Positions 44,701 through 55,073 are shown, numbered from the stretch's first letter. The stretch is 64,000 bases of DNA from Cafeteria roenbergensis (GCA_008330645.1 VLTN01000026.1:310001-374000); one strand, 5' to 3'. Made by a program: numbers and translations. The notes: generated from the sequence alone by a model not told the origin.

Positions 44701-45325
44701 CAAAGCCGCCCGCGGGGGTGAGGTCGGTGCTGACGGCCGCCACGGGGGCCTCGACCGTGTTGTGGCCCAGTGCGGAGTTGAGCTCGACCTTGATGCCGCC
44801 GTGACCGATGCCGTTGGCGGCCGCGTTGCTCTTGCGGGAGCGCAGAGTCAGGGGGACGGGCTGGGTGCCCGCCAGGAGGGAGGCGACGTACTTGCCCCAG
44901 GCCTTGCCTCCGTCGGCGCTCACGTCCACGGTGGAGGTGGCCGTGACACGGAAGCGGATGCAGGCGTACTGGCTCGAAGCGGCGGCATCGGATGGGTCGT
45001 CGGAAGGGTCGTCGGAAGGGTCCGGGCTCCAGGTGCCGTTGGGCGCCTGGCAAGGGAAGGCCGACAGGTCGCCGAGCTGGGAGACGGGGCCGGCGGTCAG
45101 GCTGGAGGGGAGGGGCGGCATGGGCACGGCTGCGGCCCGTGCGAGGGTGAGGCGGCCAAGCACGTTCTCGGAATCGTCCTGGTCGGCCGACGCGGTGCCG
45201 GACATGACGTCGACGTCGAGCGTGACGGCTGCCGCCTGGATGGCGACGAAGCCCGCCACCGGGTTGCGGATGGTGAAGCTGAGGTCCACGTTGAGAGCAG
45301 CCTCGGGAACGGCGGCGGCGGGGGA

Positions 45326-45357
<32 letters not shown>

Positions 45358-47320
45358 GGCTGACGGGGAGCGTGGCGATGTCGACGGACGCGAGATCGAT
45401 GCCCTCCACCGTGGGGGGGACGCGGTGCGGCACCTCCACGGCGAACGGCGAGCGGCCCAGCAGGGCGCCGTAGATGCCCCCTCCGGGGAACTTGGACGGG
45501 GTGCGGGGGATTACGGGCACGTTGCCTGGCACGCCGGCCGCCTCCGCTGCGCTGGAGGGCGACTCGGGGGTGATGGTGCCCGCCTCGCCGATGACCACGA
45601 ACTGAATGGCCTGGTCGTCGTCGCTCATCAGGTCAAGCAGGGCCGATGCGGCGCCGATGTCGTCGGCGAAGAGGGGCCCCTCGAGGGCCCACACGCCTGG
45701 CTTGCCGTTTCCGGGCAGGGGCATGAGGGGGGTCGCCGAGTTGGGGTTTACTGCCGACCGCGCGGCCTTGACGGGCTCGAGCCATGCGGAATCGAGGGAT
45801 CCGTTGACCACCACTCCGAGGCGGAGGGGCCCCATGTCAGCGATGGCCACCTGCTTGTCCGTCACGACGGAGAGCTCCACGCGGAGCCACGCGGCGCCGT
45901 CGGGGAGGTAGGGGGACGCGTGCGCGGGGGGGGGCACGACGCTGAAGGAGCGAAGCGTGGAGGCCGCAACGGACAGAGGGCCGGAGTTCTCACCCGCCCC
46001 GGGGAAGATGAGGCCGGTGCCCGACGGCACGGGGCCGGAGCTGTTCGTGGTGGAGTTGGAGCCCCCGCCGCCCGCGGGCTGGGCTCCCACGAAGGGGACG
46101 TCCGTGCCGGTGTCGAGGGCCCAGATGGCGGACAGCGGGGCCGGGTAGGTCTGGCGGAGGAACCAGGTGACTCCGGGGATGATGGACACGGTGACCTGCG
46201 CCGTCGGGGCGCTCACCGCCACGCAGACGGTGCGGCGGGTGAAGACCGCGGCGGTGAGGAGGGAGGTGGCGGTGGTGTTGGCGCCGCCCAGGCCGTTCAC
46301 GGCCGGTCCCCGCCTGATCGAGGTGATGACCGGTGCGTCGGCGGAGGTGGAGCGGTCTCCGAAGGACATTTCGGGGAGCTGCGCAGTGCCGAGGCGCAGG
46401 TGCGCCGGCGCGGTCGAGGCCGGGCCCACGGAGCGGCCGGGCGTCGAGGGGCACCCGGCGTCGTCGGAGAGCAGGTACAGCTCCACGCCGTCCACGGCGG
46501 AGAGCGAGGGCAGCGGGTTCGCCCACCAGGTGGACCAGGGGGTCGAGGCGATAGTGAACTCGAGCCAGGGGGAGCGCTCGTCGTCGGAGTCGCCCGACGC
46601 GGTGAGCGGCGCGGGGCCGAGCGTGAGGTACGAGGCCCTCGACGGGTAAAACACCTGCTTGGACACGTGGTCGGCGAGCTGGGGGCCGGCCACCACGCGC
46701 AGCACCGTGTACGCCGAGGCGAAAATGGTGCCCACAACGAAGAGCACGATCCCCGTGCAGGCGGCATACGAAAGCCGACCGCAGCAGCAGGGCAGCGGGT
46801 CTTTGTCCAGTTGAAGGATGTGCTTTGCGGCCTCCTTGCCGGACCGCGCGCGGCGCGCCTCGACGATGCGCTTCGTCAGGCGGCCGTGCTCGCGCTCCGT
46901 GCGGTCCTGTGCGTTGAGGGACCCGCCCTCGGGGACGAGCAGGGACGCGGAGGCAGCGGTGGTGGGGTTGGCGAGCAGAACGTCGTCAGACTCGCCGTAC
47001 TCGCCCCGCCCTGCCGCAACCGGGTCGCGCTCGTCAGCCGAGTCGGAGCCCGCAGCGTCGTCGTCGCTGTCGTCCAGCACCACAATGGCGGTGGACATGC
47101 CGGGGGCCCGGCCGTGGCGGCGCTTGGGCGGGGAGGCGGCGACCACCAGCTGCTTCTCGTCATCGTCGGGCACGGGAATGAGCGCTGTCGACGTTTTCGG
47201 CGGTGGCTTGGCGCTCTCGGGGAGGATCCCGAACGGAAAGAAGCTCGACCGCTGCTCGCGCGAGGCGGTGGCAACGGGGGGGTACTTGGCCTTGGCGCGG
47301 CCGGGGAGCGCGGCGGCCAT
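38777..47320 (-). CDS. Giant membrane protein: LEA/DUF3712-like repeats, MACPF and C-terminal Hint
   Basis: One exon of about 2847 residues from ATG 47320 (MAAALPGRAKAKYPPVA). A hydrophilic N-terminus of about 180 residues with CCCGRL precedes one transmembrane helix near 184-205 (YAACTGIVLFVVGTIFASAY), giving a type II protein. Residues 210-2070 are repeated beta-rich units (for example LTLPSPLVLESTMQPAGG) that look like LEA-14/DUF3712 domains. After a poly-Gly linker near 2075, a MACPF-like domain spans 2095-2455 (WQQFISQWGGHLTIRTATGG). A cysteine/EGF-like stretch follows, then a hedgehog-type Hint domain at about 2543-2735. It starts CFGANATV with nucleophile Cys2543 and has ELKVGDTVRSV, LSVTDEHLVYA (Thr and His of the active site), LVRGDVVM and VHTLAGPVVADGVVASSF. 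A tail of about 110 residues ends the protein. Hint chemistry predicts cleavage before Cys2543. The start is chosen as the first ATG with sensible N-terminal composition. Confidence 0.85.
41046..41090 (-). repeat. CCG/CCA trinucleotide run (poly-Gly linker)
   Basis: A run of GGN codons on the minus strand encodes about fifteen consecutive Gly residues. It separates the repeat region from the MACPF-like domain of the giant protein and probably acts as a flexible linker. Confidence 0.9.
45326..45356 (-). repeat. GGC trinucleotide run (poly-Ala)
   Basis: About ten GGC units on the plus strand read as GCC on the minus strand and give a poly-Ala stretch inside the repeat region of the giant MACPF-Hint protein. 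Confidence 0.9.
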
Positions 47321-48350
47321 GGGTCGGGGGCTGCGGGTTGGGGCGAGGGGAGGCAGGGGGAAGCGACCTCGAACGCATTGGCTCAGGCTGGAACACAGGA
47401 CGGGCGCGCGCCGAGGGCAGCGCAGAAAGGCCGGCCGCGCGGCAGTGCGGCCGCCGCGCACGACTGGACGCCGTGGGCGCGCCGCGGGGTGCGAGCGGGG
47501 CAGGCCCTGGTCCCGCAGACCGGCCGGCAGCCGGGCAGCTTCGTGTTGGGGAAGCGGTCAGCAGCCCAAATGCCGGGTGCGGCCTGCAACTGCCCGCCCC
47601 GCACCTCGACGCGCCCCACCCGGCCCCGCACCGGGCCCACCTGCACCGCAGCAATGCGCTTTCTTCGTCTTCGCGCAGCAGCTCGTGCCCGAGGGGCCAG
47701 AAGCGCATGCTTGAGCGCGGTGCAAGAATCGGACCAAGTTGAGGTCTCGCCCGCCCGGCGCTCGCACAGGGCTGGGGCGGGACTCGCTAGCCACTCACGT
47801 TGCTGGCGGGGAGAGCTGTCTGTTTCAGGTCCCGAGAGGCGCTCGCAGTCGGAGATGGGCTCGCTGCAGGCCGGGACGACCTGGTGTGCGCGCACCGTGC
47901 AGCCACTGCCCGTCGATCGACCAAATCCGCCAAGCGCGGCGTCGAGCCGCCTCTCCAAAATTGCCCCGGAAGCACACAGCCGGCCAGAGCCTGAAGATGC
48001 CCGTGGCTGCGTCCCCGAATGGCCGCTCGAGCGCGCGGCGCGCCAACGGCAAGCGCGGCCCCAAGGTCGCCTGCAGGAGCCACGCGCCGGCTCGCATGAG
48101 TTTCCGTTTGCCACGGCAGGCGTAAGAGAGAGTGACGGAAAGCGAGGCCCGCCGCGACTGGGAGAGCAGCCGCCCCAGGCAGCAATCGCGGGCTCGGATT
48201 GCTTGAGGGCGCGCGCATTTTGGCCGGGCCAGCCCCCCCGCGCTGGAAGGGGGGGGCGAATTGAGGGCGCGTGGCTGCGGCCCCGAGGCGCACAAGTTGC
48301 TCGCAATCGTTCAGAGCAAGCAAACAGGCACAAGATCCCACGCAGCTGCA
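47321..48350. other. Upstream region of MACPF-Hint gene
   Basis: This 1030 bp lies between the heme peroxidase stop and the MACPF-Hint start, both on the minus strand. The giant frame is open back to 47461, but only from a non-ATG codon. I looked for an upstream signal-peptide exon with GTGAG/CGCAG ends and found no convincing one. Nothing else is recognised. Confidence 0.4.
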
Positions 48351-51300
48351 TCAGCCCTCCCCCCAACGGGCGCAGAGTCCGGCTCCGGCGGACGCGTGCA
48401 CAGCCAGAGCGAGCGACGCCGTCCGGAACCGTTCCCCCAGGGGCGGCGCGCCCGGCTGGCTGGCATTCGTTCGGACAGCCGCTCCGACAGGGTCGGGGCC
48501 GCTCTGCCCTGCGAGCCCGCGGCCCTCCTCCCACGACTGGGCCGCTCCCAAGGCCCGCGCGCCGGGCCCTCGCGCCCACACGGCTGCCGGCGTCACGAAC
48601 GCTGACCCTTGGCGCTGCACGGCCTCCCATGCCATCTGGCCAGCCGTGGCGTCGCCGCCTTGGGCGGAGCCTCCCTCGAAGGCAGAAGAGGCTGCCCGAA
48701 GCAAGTGCGCGAATCGCACTCCTCGCAACGAAGCAATGTGACCCGCGTCGGAGAACATCGCTCCGGGCGCCCCCTCGAACCAAAAACGATCGGCATCCCG
48801 CAGGCGCCGCAGCTGGCCCAGCACAATGGCGGCAACAGTGGGGCCCACCGCGGCCGCTGGGGGTGCCGGCAGCGGCGGCGGCGACGACGGCGGCGACGTC
48901 TCCTCCACCCCCGCGTTGGGGCATGACGGCGTGCCAGAGCCGTGGTGCTCGGCTAGCGCGCCCACGATGGCGTCCACGTCCGCTGCCGAGTCGGTCCCAT
49001 ACGCTGCGCGCAGCGCCGCTGCGAGGGCTTGCTGGTCTGCGGACAACGTTGCCCCCGCCCTCCCGGCCACTAGCTCGCCCATGCTCCCTGGCGGGTCCAG
49101 CCGCGCCACGCGCCTCAGGTCCGCGAACGATGCTGCCCCGTGGTCCCGCCCCCGCTGCACGTTGAAGGCGATGAGGTCGAAGCCCACGCCGGATCCAAAG
49201 AGAAGGTTGCGCACGTCGTCGGCAGCGAGCGCGTCCGCGGCCTGAGCCGGCTGCACGACCATGCCACGCAACAGGGAGTCCACCCCGTCCACACCCTGCC
49301 GCCCCCTCGTGACCAGCGTGCGCCAAGGCGCGAAGTACCCGACTCGCAGCTCCAGCGCTGGATCCTCGCGCAAAGGGCACCAGCTCGGCCCCAGCCGCGG
49401 AATCACATGCCCCACCTGGCTGTGCCCGAACCGAAACGCTGACGTTGCAAACGACACGGTCACGCGCCCGTCAGCCCGCCGATCGTAGCCACCGTACGGG
49501 CCGAGGAACTTGTCGGCTGCGCTGCCGCCAGCGATGAGCGGCGCGTACTCGTTCACCACGACGGATTGGTACTGCGCTGTCGTCAGCTCCCGCGCCGCGA
49601 CAAACGCCACATCGTCGTTCAGCGCAGACCACGCCCAGCCCGGCACCGCACACTCACCGGGCCCGCCACTGGCACCGCCGCTGCGTCGCTCGAGGCCCCA
49701 CTCCGCTGCGAGACCTCCGGCCGCGCTTCCTGACGCAGGGCACGGAGCCACGCAGCCGTAGCTCCAATCGTCGTCGTCATTGTCGCTGCTGCCGAAGGTG
49801 CCACGGCCACGTTCTCCATGCCCGCCACCCGCGTCAATGCTGCTGCCCTCGCCGCTGATGCTGGCTCTGCCTGCCTCTCCGTGGGGGTGATCCTCGCCAA
49901 CCACAGTCGCTTGCCCCTTCGCGGCGCACGACCGCACTGCGGACGACACCCACCTCGCAACCCTCACGGCCGGCTCGCTCGTGACGTCCGGTATCGCTCC
50001 GTCCGGCCTGCTCGCAGCTGCTGCCAACAGCAGTGCATTCACGTTGTGCAAGCGGGACAGCAGTGTGTGCAGAGCCAGCAGGCCCGGCTGGACGTTCGCC
50101 CGGTTGTCCCCCGACAACAGCAGAGTCTCTCGCCGCCGCCCGAGCAGGTTTAGGTTGGGAGCCGCGTTGCCGTTGAAAGGCAGTCGCTCCTCGGTGAGAC
50201 TCTGCAACGACGTGGCAGAGCCCACATCCGCCGCCTCACCCTCCCGCAGGATCGGCGGCCTGTCCACTGCGGCATCCCTGAACCGGCAGTGGCCCGGCAG
50301 AGCCGCGTGGGGGTGCTCCGCCCCGCTGGACGAGTCTGAGCGCGATGTGGCCGACGAGTTGGCGACGCCTCCTCCGGCTGCAACGGCCCTTACAGGGGCG
50401 GAACCGTGGCCAGAGCCGACCGTGGCCACTCCTCCCTCAGCGTCGGTCGCCACGGCGGGAATGTCCTGCTGGTCGCCAGGGCGAAGCCTTCCGGCAAAGC
50501 CCTCCCTGACAATCGCAACTCTGCCGTCGTCCGACCCGTAGAGCATTGATGCGTCCAGCCAGCTGGTCACTTTGTTCACTTGCTCTGCTAGCAGAGCTGC
50601 CGGCCTTGCGAGCGCAGCTGCCGCCGCGTTGACCTGATCCTGGTCGACGTCGATGCCCGCCGTGGAAGCGGCGGCTGAACGCCGTCCCGACTTCCGAAAG
50701 TGAAGCACCACGGACCCTGTGCCGTTGGGATCCATCCACGGGTCCCCTCGAGGGACCTTGACCCCCATGTTTCCGCCGTGCCGAAAGTCTGCTGTCGGCG
50801 TCACGAAGTCGGTGTCGTGGGCAACAAGCTGGCCAAAGTGGGAAATGGCGTCAGAGAGGCCCGTTGCCGCGAAGCGAGGCCACTCCTGCGCAAAAACGGC
50901 GTTGGATATGGCGCGCCCCGAGGGGAGTGAGCGGGCACTGCCCGCGCCCCCTGCCGCGGACAGCGCGCCCGGTGCAGAAGCGGCGCCCTGCGCCTGAGCG
51001 CGACCCTCTGGCTCCTCGCCGCCGCTTCGCAGCCGTGCCCGCATTTCCGCCACGTCGTCCCGAAGAGGAGTGAAGGCCTCTCCCATTCGGACGTCAACCA
51101 GGTTGTTGAAAGCGCCGCTGGAAGCTCGCGAAACGACAAGCGCGGAGGGGGCCCCTGGGGCGGCGGAGGCTGCCCGCGCCACGCCCCAGAGACGGGACCA
51201 CGGGCCACGCGCACCACTGGGCCGAACGAGCGGACTGCCCCCTTCTGCCAGACCCTCCTCCCCCGCGGCCGAGGAAGCAGTGACGATGCGAACATTCGCA

Positions 51301-54300
51301 GACGCGGTGGACCCGTCCAGCCGCGACACCGCCGTGTACAACACCTCGTCCACGAGAGGAGAGTCGAGCGCCTCCTGCGGAGTTGCGTGGTAGACCACCA
51401 CGCGGCCCCGAGGCCCCAGCCGCGCCGAGCCGAACCTGGCACCCGCCACAGACGCAATCCGTGGGGACGAGCACTGCGGCACGAAGCTCGCCGGCAGAGC
51501 AGCAGGGACACGACGATGGTCCCATACACCGGCGTGCCGTGGGCGAAGCCCGCCGCCGTGCGGCGTTTGCTGGGTAGCAGCTGACGGCAGGGCGGGCGCT
51601 GCCGCTGCAGAGGCGTTGCTTGCCGGAGGCGTCGCCTCCCCTGCTGCAGCTGACGAAGCCTGCGTTGTGGCTGCCCGGAGCACCAGCTTGGCAAAGGAAG
51701 TCGACTCCGCGGACCAGGGCGACGGTGGGCGCTCCAGTGAGAGCGATGCGCGTCTCTCAAGTCCGTCGTCTAGCACCGCCGACACCTCAAGCGATTCACC
51801 ATCTGAACCGCCGGCCGGCCCAGCTGCGACCACCGCGTCGCTCACGCCAGCCCCTGCAACTGCTGTTGCTGTGGCGGTGGCGTGCGTCTGGGAAGGGCCC
51901 ACACCAGCAGCGCAGGCGGTTGGAGCTGAAGGTATGCCGTAGCTCGGAGTGCTGTCGCTTGCATCGCAATCACCACTCCCCAGCCCAGCGCAGGTGTCAG
52001 ACTCCCACCCCACAAGCATCAGCGAGGGCCCGGGCCACGAGGAGGCGTGGGCGACGACGTCATCCAAGCCATCGCCGTCGAAGTCAGCAGTGGCCAGCTG
52101 GCCTCGCTCCGACGGAGACGACAAGGCAGGCCCAGAGCCGATGCGCGAGACAGCCCAGCCACGCCCTCGCCCCCTGTGGCGAAACCGCAGCACGACCGTG
52201 CTCGCGTCTGCACACTGCACCATCGCTGCTGCAGACGTGACTGGCTCAAGCCGAGGCGAGACTTGGCTGGTGCTGGGCCGTGCCTGCCAGCTCACCCTGC
52301 CAGCCAGCGGCACCACATCCAGGGCAGCTGCAGCTATGGCTGCGACGCCGCGCGCCCGAGCGGCCCTCATCCCAGCAGAGCCGACCCTGCCGCCAGCGCA
52401 CCCGGCCCACCCCTCGCGCTGCCTAGGGAAGGCGAGGACCGACTCCGCTGTCGCGCGGCCGGCGGCCAGACGGCCAGGTGCGATTGGCGGGCTGCTTGGC
52501 TCGAGGAGCGCCGTCGGAAGGGCGCGGCAAGCACCAGGAGTCGCTCCGTTTGCCGAGCTGGCCAGCCACCAGGTCTCGGCCGGCTCACCGAGGCCTTCGA
52601 GCCCGCTTGGTGATTCAGCAACGGCCTCTGCCGTGGCGCGACGAGTGTTGCTCAGTCCGGCTTGGCGAATCCCAGCGCGAATCGAAGAGGCGGGGAAGTG
52701 AGCAACACTGAGCGACGACTTGTTGCCTGTCAGGGCCACAGCAGTAACGGCGCCGCCGCCAGCGCCAGAACGGCACACGACCCACGAGGATTGACCCTGG
52801 GAATCGGTGGCGGGGCGGCTCACTTGCGGCACCACCAATCTCACGGAGACAACATCGCTGAAGTTGGTGGAGCGAGCTGATATCGCCACTGCAACGACGG
52901 AGTCGCCTGCTGTGCCCCGCCGGTCGAAATCGCTGGCCTCGGCGGCAGCAAAGTTCATGCCACTGGGCATGGGCCCGGCAGCGGGTTCAGCCAGCGAAGG
53001 GCTGCAGACTAGGGCTCCGCCTCGCCGCTGGCGGGCGGTCGCTTGGTCGATACCGTCCAGTGCGCCGGCCTGCTCCGATGTGCCAAGGGCGCCGACTGCC
53101 CACCCGCCCGCGGGCGCCACCCACAGAGGGCGACCGCAGTCGGCCAACAGCGTTCGGCGTGACACGTCCCCCGTGGCCGACCCGGCGAACAGCTCCACCG
53201 ACCCGCCAACCTGCAGCGCCACATCGGTCAGCCCGTCTCCGTCGACGTCCCCCACTGCCAGTCCTGGGCTGGCCACTGCCCCTTCTCCCGACCCGCCATC
53301 GAGGCTGCTTGTCCTCGGGCCTGGGAGGCTGACGCCAAACACCGCCGATGCCAGACAGGCAGGTTCAGCGGCTCTGGGCTGCGAGTTTGGCCCTTGCAGC
53401 CGCTCAGCCGCTCCGGCCACCCACGCGCTGATGTCTTGAAACGAGGGCAGCAGCCGCGGCGTCGGGCCACCGGCCCTGCCCAAAGCGGCAGAGCCGCGAC
53501 CGGAGTCGCCTGCTACTCTGCTCGGCGGGCGGGGAAACCAATGGCTCTGTCGCAAGCGTCTCTGGAGCACGACAAGGCGAGCCGAGGCGTTGCACGCGCT
53601 GCCTCGCTTCCCTGGCCCAGCGTGCTTTGTGTGCTGGTGTGGACTGCAGCCTTGCTGACCGCAGCTCCCTCTGTCTGCGGAGGCTGCGTCCGACACCGAG
53701 CCGTCAGGCTCCACGGCAGCTGCGCCAGCATCGGCACCGGCCCCCGCAGCGGGTGCTGCCGAGGGAGCGTCGTCACACGCTGCTGTGGGGCTGCTCGCGG
53801 CCAGAACCCACACGTCGAGGTGGTCAGCGCGCTCAGGCGCGTTCACCACCGCCACCGAGGCGCCCAGTCCTGCCGCGGCGCCGACGCCGGGGAGCCCATT
53901 CGCGGCCGGCCATCGCTGGCCGAGGGAGGCTGCGATCGCCGACCGGGCGTGGTCGAGTCCCGACACGGCCGTCACGTCGGCTGAGCGCCGTGACGGTGTC
54001 TGCTCCGGGAGCTGCCAGCACGCCTCGAGCCCGGGCGCCAGGGTGGCCCTGCTGGCAGCCCCGCCCGCTGCCTGGTCATTGGCGAGCACGTCGACCCTCA
54101 CGGCGCGACTGCGGTCCACGGAGGCGACGTCGTCGCGGGCTGCCAGGGTGCCGGAGCCCCGCTGCACCGCCACTGTGTGCCAGTGCGCGCGCGAGGCAGA
54201 CGCGTCCTCGCAGCACAGGATTGCAGCCCCAGCGAAGCTCGTGCTGGGGCGCACGCTGAGGGCCACGCGGTCGTGCTCCGGCTGGAGAGACCGACTCGCA

Positions 54301-54695
54301 GTTCGGCTTGCGGCGGGGCCGGCCTCTGAGTGGCCTCCGGTCCGCTGCGCCGCCCTACGGGCCCGCCTGGACCTGGCATCGTCCGTGCCCCCCCGCTTGG
54401 CCCGGCGGTCTGCCCTCACGGCGTCGCCTGGACGCAGAGACTGCCCAGCTGCAAACGCAAACGTGGTGCCGGCGAGCCGCACTGCGCCCGGGAACGCGGG
54501 CGCGTCCGGGCACAGGCGAGCGCACCAGTGCGGCAGATGGACCATGGTCGCGGTGCCGGCGACTGCCGAGCTGTTGGACACTCCCGGCTCGGCACCGGCT
54601 TGGGCAGGGTTGCAGTCAGCGTTGCTGCCCAGCACGCAGCCAGCGATCATCGCCGCCAGAAGAGCGGTGGCTGCATCCGCGGCGCGGCGGCTCAT
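48351..54695 (-). CDS. Secreted FG-GAP / animal-type heme peroxidase
   Basis: A single exon of about 2114 residues from ATG 54695, chosen because a signal peptide follows (DAATALLAAMIAGCVLGSNA); ATG 54812 is also in frame. The first 1200 residues are Ser/Ala-rich with two FG-GAP/VCBS calcium-loop motifs, VGDVDGDGLTDVAL near 480 and TADFDGDGLDDVVA near 870. The peroxidase domain covers about 1265-2010: WPRFAATGLSDAISHFGQL with distal His1293, VPRGDPWMDPNGTG, SWLDASMLYGS, GDNRANVQPG with catalytic Arg1532, VVVNEYAPLIAG, SAFRFGHSQVGH with proximal His1758, and FNVQRGRDHGAASF. In myeloperoxidase-type enzymes an Asp before the distal His and a Glu near the Arg tie heme covalently; here these positions are Ala1292 and Val1535. 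Oxidation of halides or phenolics is the family role. The remaining half-kilobase of coding sequence is linker and tail. Confidence 0.87.
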   Translation of the reverse strand: MSRRAADAATALLAAMIAGCVLGSNADCNPAQAGAEPGVSNSSAVAGTATMVHLPHWCARLCPDAPAFPGAVRLAGTTFAFAAGQSLRPGDAVRADRRAKRGGTDDARSRRARRAAQRTGGHSEAGPAASRTASRSLQPEHDRVALSVRPSTSFAGAAILCCEDASASRAHWHTVAVQRGSGTLAARDDVASVDRSRAVRVDVLANDQAAGGAASRATLAPGLEACWQLPEQTPSRRSADVTAVSGLDHARSAIAASLGQRWPAANGLPGVGAAAGLGASVAVVNAPERADHLDVWVLAASSPTAACDDAPSAAPAAGAGADAGAAAVEPDGSVSDAASADRGSCGQQGCSPHQHTKHAGPGKRGSACNASARLVVLQRRLRQSHWFPRPPSRVAGDSGRGSAALGRAGGPTPRLLPSFQDISAWVAGAAERLQGPNSQPRAAEPACLASAVFGVSLPGPRTSSLDGGSGEGAVASPGLAVGDVDGDGLTDVALQVGGSVELFAGSATGDVSRRTLLADCGRPLWVAPAGGWAVGALGTSEQAGALDGIDQATARQRRGGALVCSPSLAEPAAGPMPSGMNFAAAEASDFDRRGTAGDSVVAVAISARSTNFSDVVSVRLVVPQVSRPATDSQGQSSWVVCRSGAGGGAVTAVALTGNKSSLSVAHFPASSIRAGIRQAGLSNTRRATAEAVAESPSGLEGLGEPAETWWLASSANGATPGACRALPTALLEPSSPPIAPGRLAAGRATAESVLAFPRQREGWAGCAGGRVGSAGMRAARARGVAAIAAAALDVVPLAGRVSWQARPSTSQVSPRLEPVTSAAAMVQCADASTVVLRFRHRGRGRGWAVSRIGSGPALSSPSERGQLATADFDGDGLDDVVAHASSWPGPSLMLVGWESDTCAGLGSGDCDASDSTPSYGIPSAPTACAAGVGPSQTHATATATAVAGAGVSDAVVAAGPAGGSDGESLEVSAVLDDGLERRASLSLERPPSPWSAESTSFAKLVLRAATTQASSAAAGEATPPASNASAAAAPALPSAATQQTPHGGGLRPRHAGVWDHRRVPAALPASFVPQCSSPRIASVAGARFGSARLGPRGRVVVYHATPQEALDSPLVDEVLYTAVSRLDGSTASANVRIVTASSAAGEEGLAEGGSPLVRPSGARGPWSRLWGVARAASAAPGAPSALVVSRASSGAFNNLVDVRMGEAFTPLRDDVAEMRARLRSGGEEPEGRAQAQGAASAPGALSAAGGAGSARSLPSGRAISNAVFAQEWPRFAATGLSDAISHFGQLVAHDTDFVTPTADFRHGGNMGVKVPRGDPWMDPNGTGSVVLHFRKSGRRSAAASTAGIDVDQDQVNAAAAALARPAALLAEQVNKVTSWLDASMLYGSDDGRVAIVREGFAGRLRPGDQQDIPAVATDAEGGVATVGSGHGSAPVRAVAAGGGVANSSATSRSDSSSGAEHPHAALPGHCRFRDAAVDRPPILREGEAADVGSATSLQSLTEERLPFNGNAAPNLNLLGRRRETLLLSGDNRANVQPGLLALHTLLSRLHNVNALLLAAAASRPDGAIPDVTSEPAVRVARWVSSAVRSCAAKGQATVVGEDHPHGEAGRASISGEGSSIDAGGGHGERGRGTFGSSDNDDDDWSYGCVAPCPASGSAAGGLAAEWGLERRSGGASGGPGECAVPGWAWSALNDDVAFVAARELTTAQYQSVVVNEYAPLIAGGSAADKFLGPYGGYDRRADGRVTVSFATSAFRFGHSQVGHVIPRLGPSWCPLREDPALELRVGYFAPWRTLVTRGRQGVDGVDSLLRGMVVQPAQAADALAADDVRNLLFGSGVGFDLIAFNVQRGRDHGAASFADLRRVARLDPPGSMGELVAGRAGATLSADQQALAAALRAAYGTDSAADVDAIVGALAEHHGSGTPSCPNAGVEETSPPSSPPPLPAPPAAAVGPTVAAIVLGQLRRLRDADRFWFEGAPGAMFSDAGHIASLRGVRFAHLLRAASSAFEGGSAQGGDATAGQMAWEAVQRQGSAFVTPAAVWARGPGARALGAAQSWEEGRGLAGQSGPDPVGAAVRTNASQPGAPPLGERFRTASLALAVHASAGAGLCARWGEG

Positions 54696-55073
54696 GGATG
54701 GCCGGCGCGCGGGAAGCGGCGCTAGCGTTGGGGGGTGGGTGTGCAGCCTCAGCCGTTGGCCGTTCGCCGGGCGCGACGGCAGCCGGCGCGCACTCTTGCG
54801 CAGCAGAGTCACCGCTTCAGCTCCGGCAGCCAGCCTCTGACGCGCTTGGCAGCTGGGGGAACTTGCCTACTCCGCTGTGCGCCACAGCCGGGCTCGCGAG
54901 CACCCGGAGCAGCCCAGCTGTTCAACGCAAGCCCTCTCCAGGGCGCCACGAGGGCGGTCGCGCGGCGCGTTCGGCAGCTGAGAGACGCGACCGGATCGTG
55001 CTGACTGCACTTGTCGGCGAGAATCGGCTGCGAGGGCTCGCTCGGCACTCCCGCCGGGCGCCTCCCGCCCGCC
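54696..55073. promoter_or_regulatory. Divergent region between FG-GAP peroxidase and FG-GAP/UnbV genes
   Basis: This 378 bp separates the start codons of two secreted FG-GAP proteins, so they may be co-expressed from shared elements. No specific motif is recognised. If the peroxidase starts at 54812 the gap shortens to 261 bp. Confidence 0.4.

Noticed and set aside
44762-49165. 1467-codon plus-strand open frame
   Set aside because: It is antisense to the 5' part of the MACPF-Hint gene, the intergenic gap and the peroxidase end. Its composition changes across gene borders as expected of a shadow, not a protein.
47383-49380. 665-codon minus-strand frame overlapping the peroxidase 3' end
   Set aside because: It is out of frame with the peroxidase motifs visible in the same DNA, and its Ala/Arg/Gly-rich sequence has no recognisable feature.
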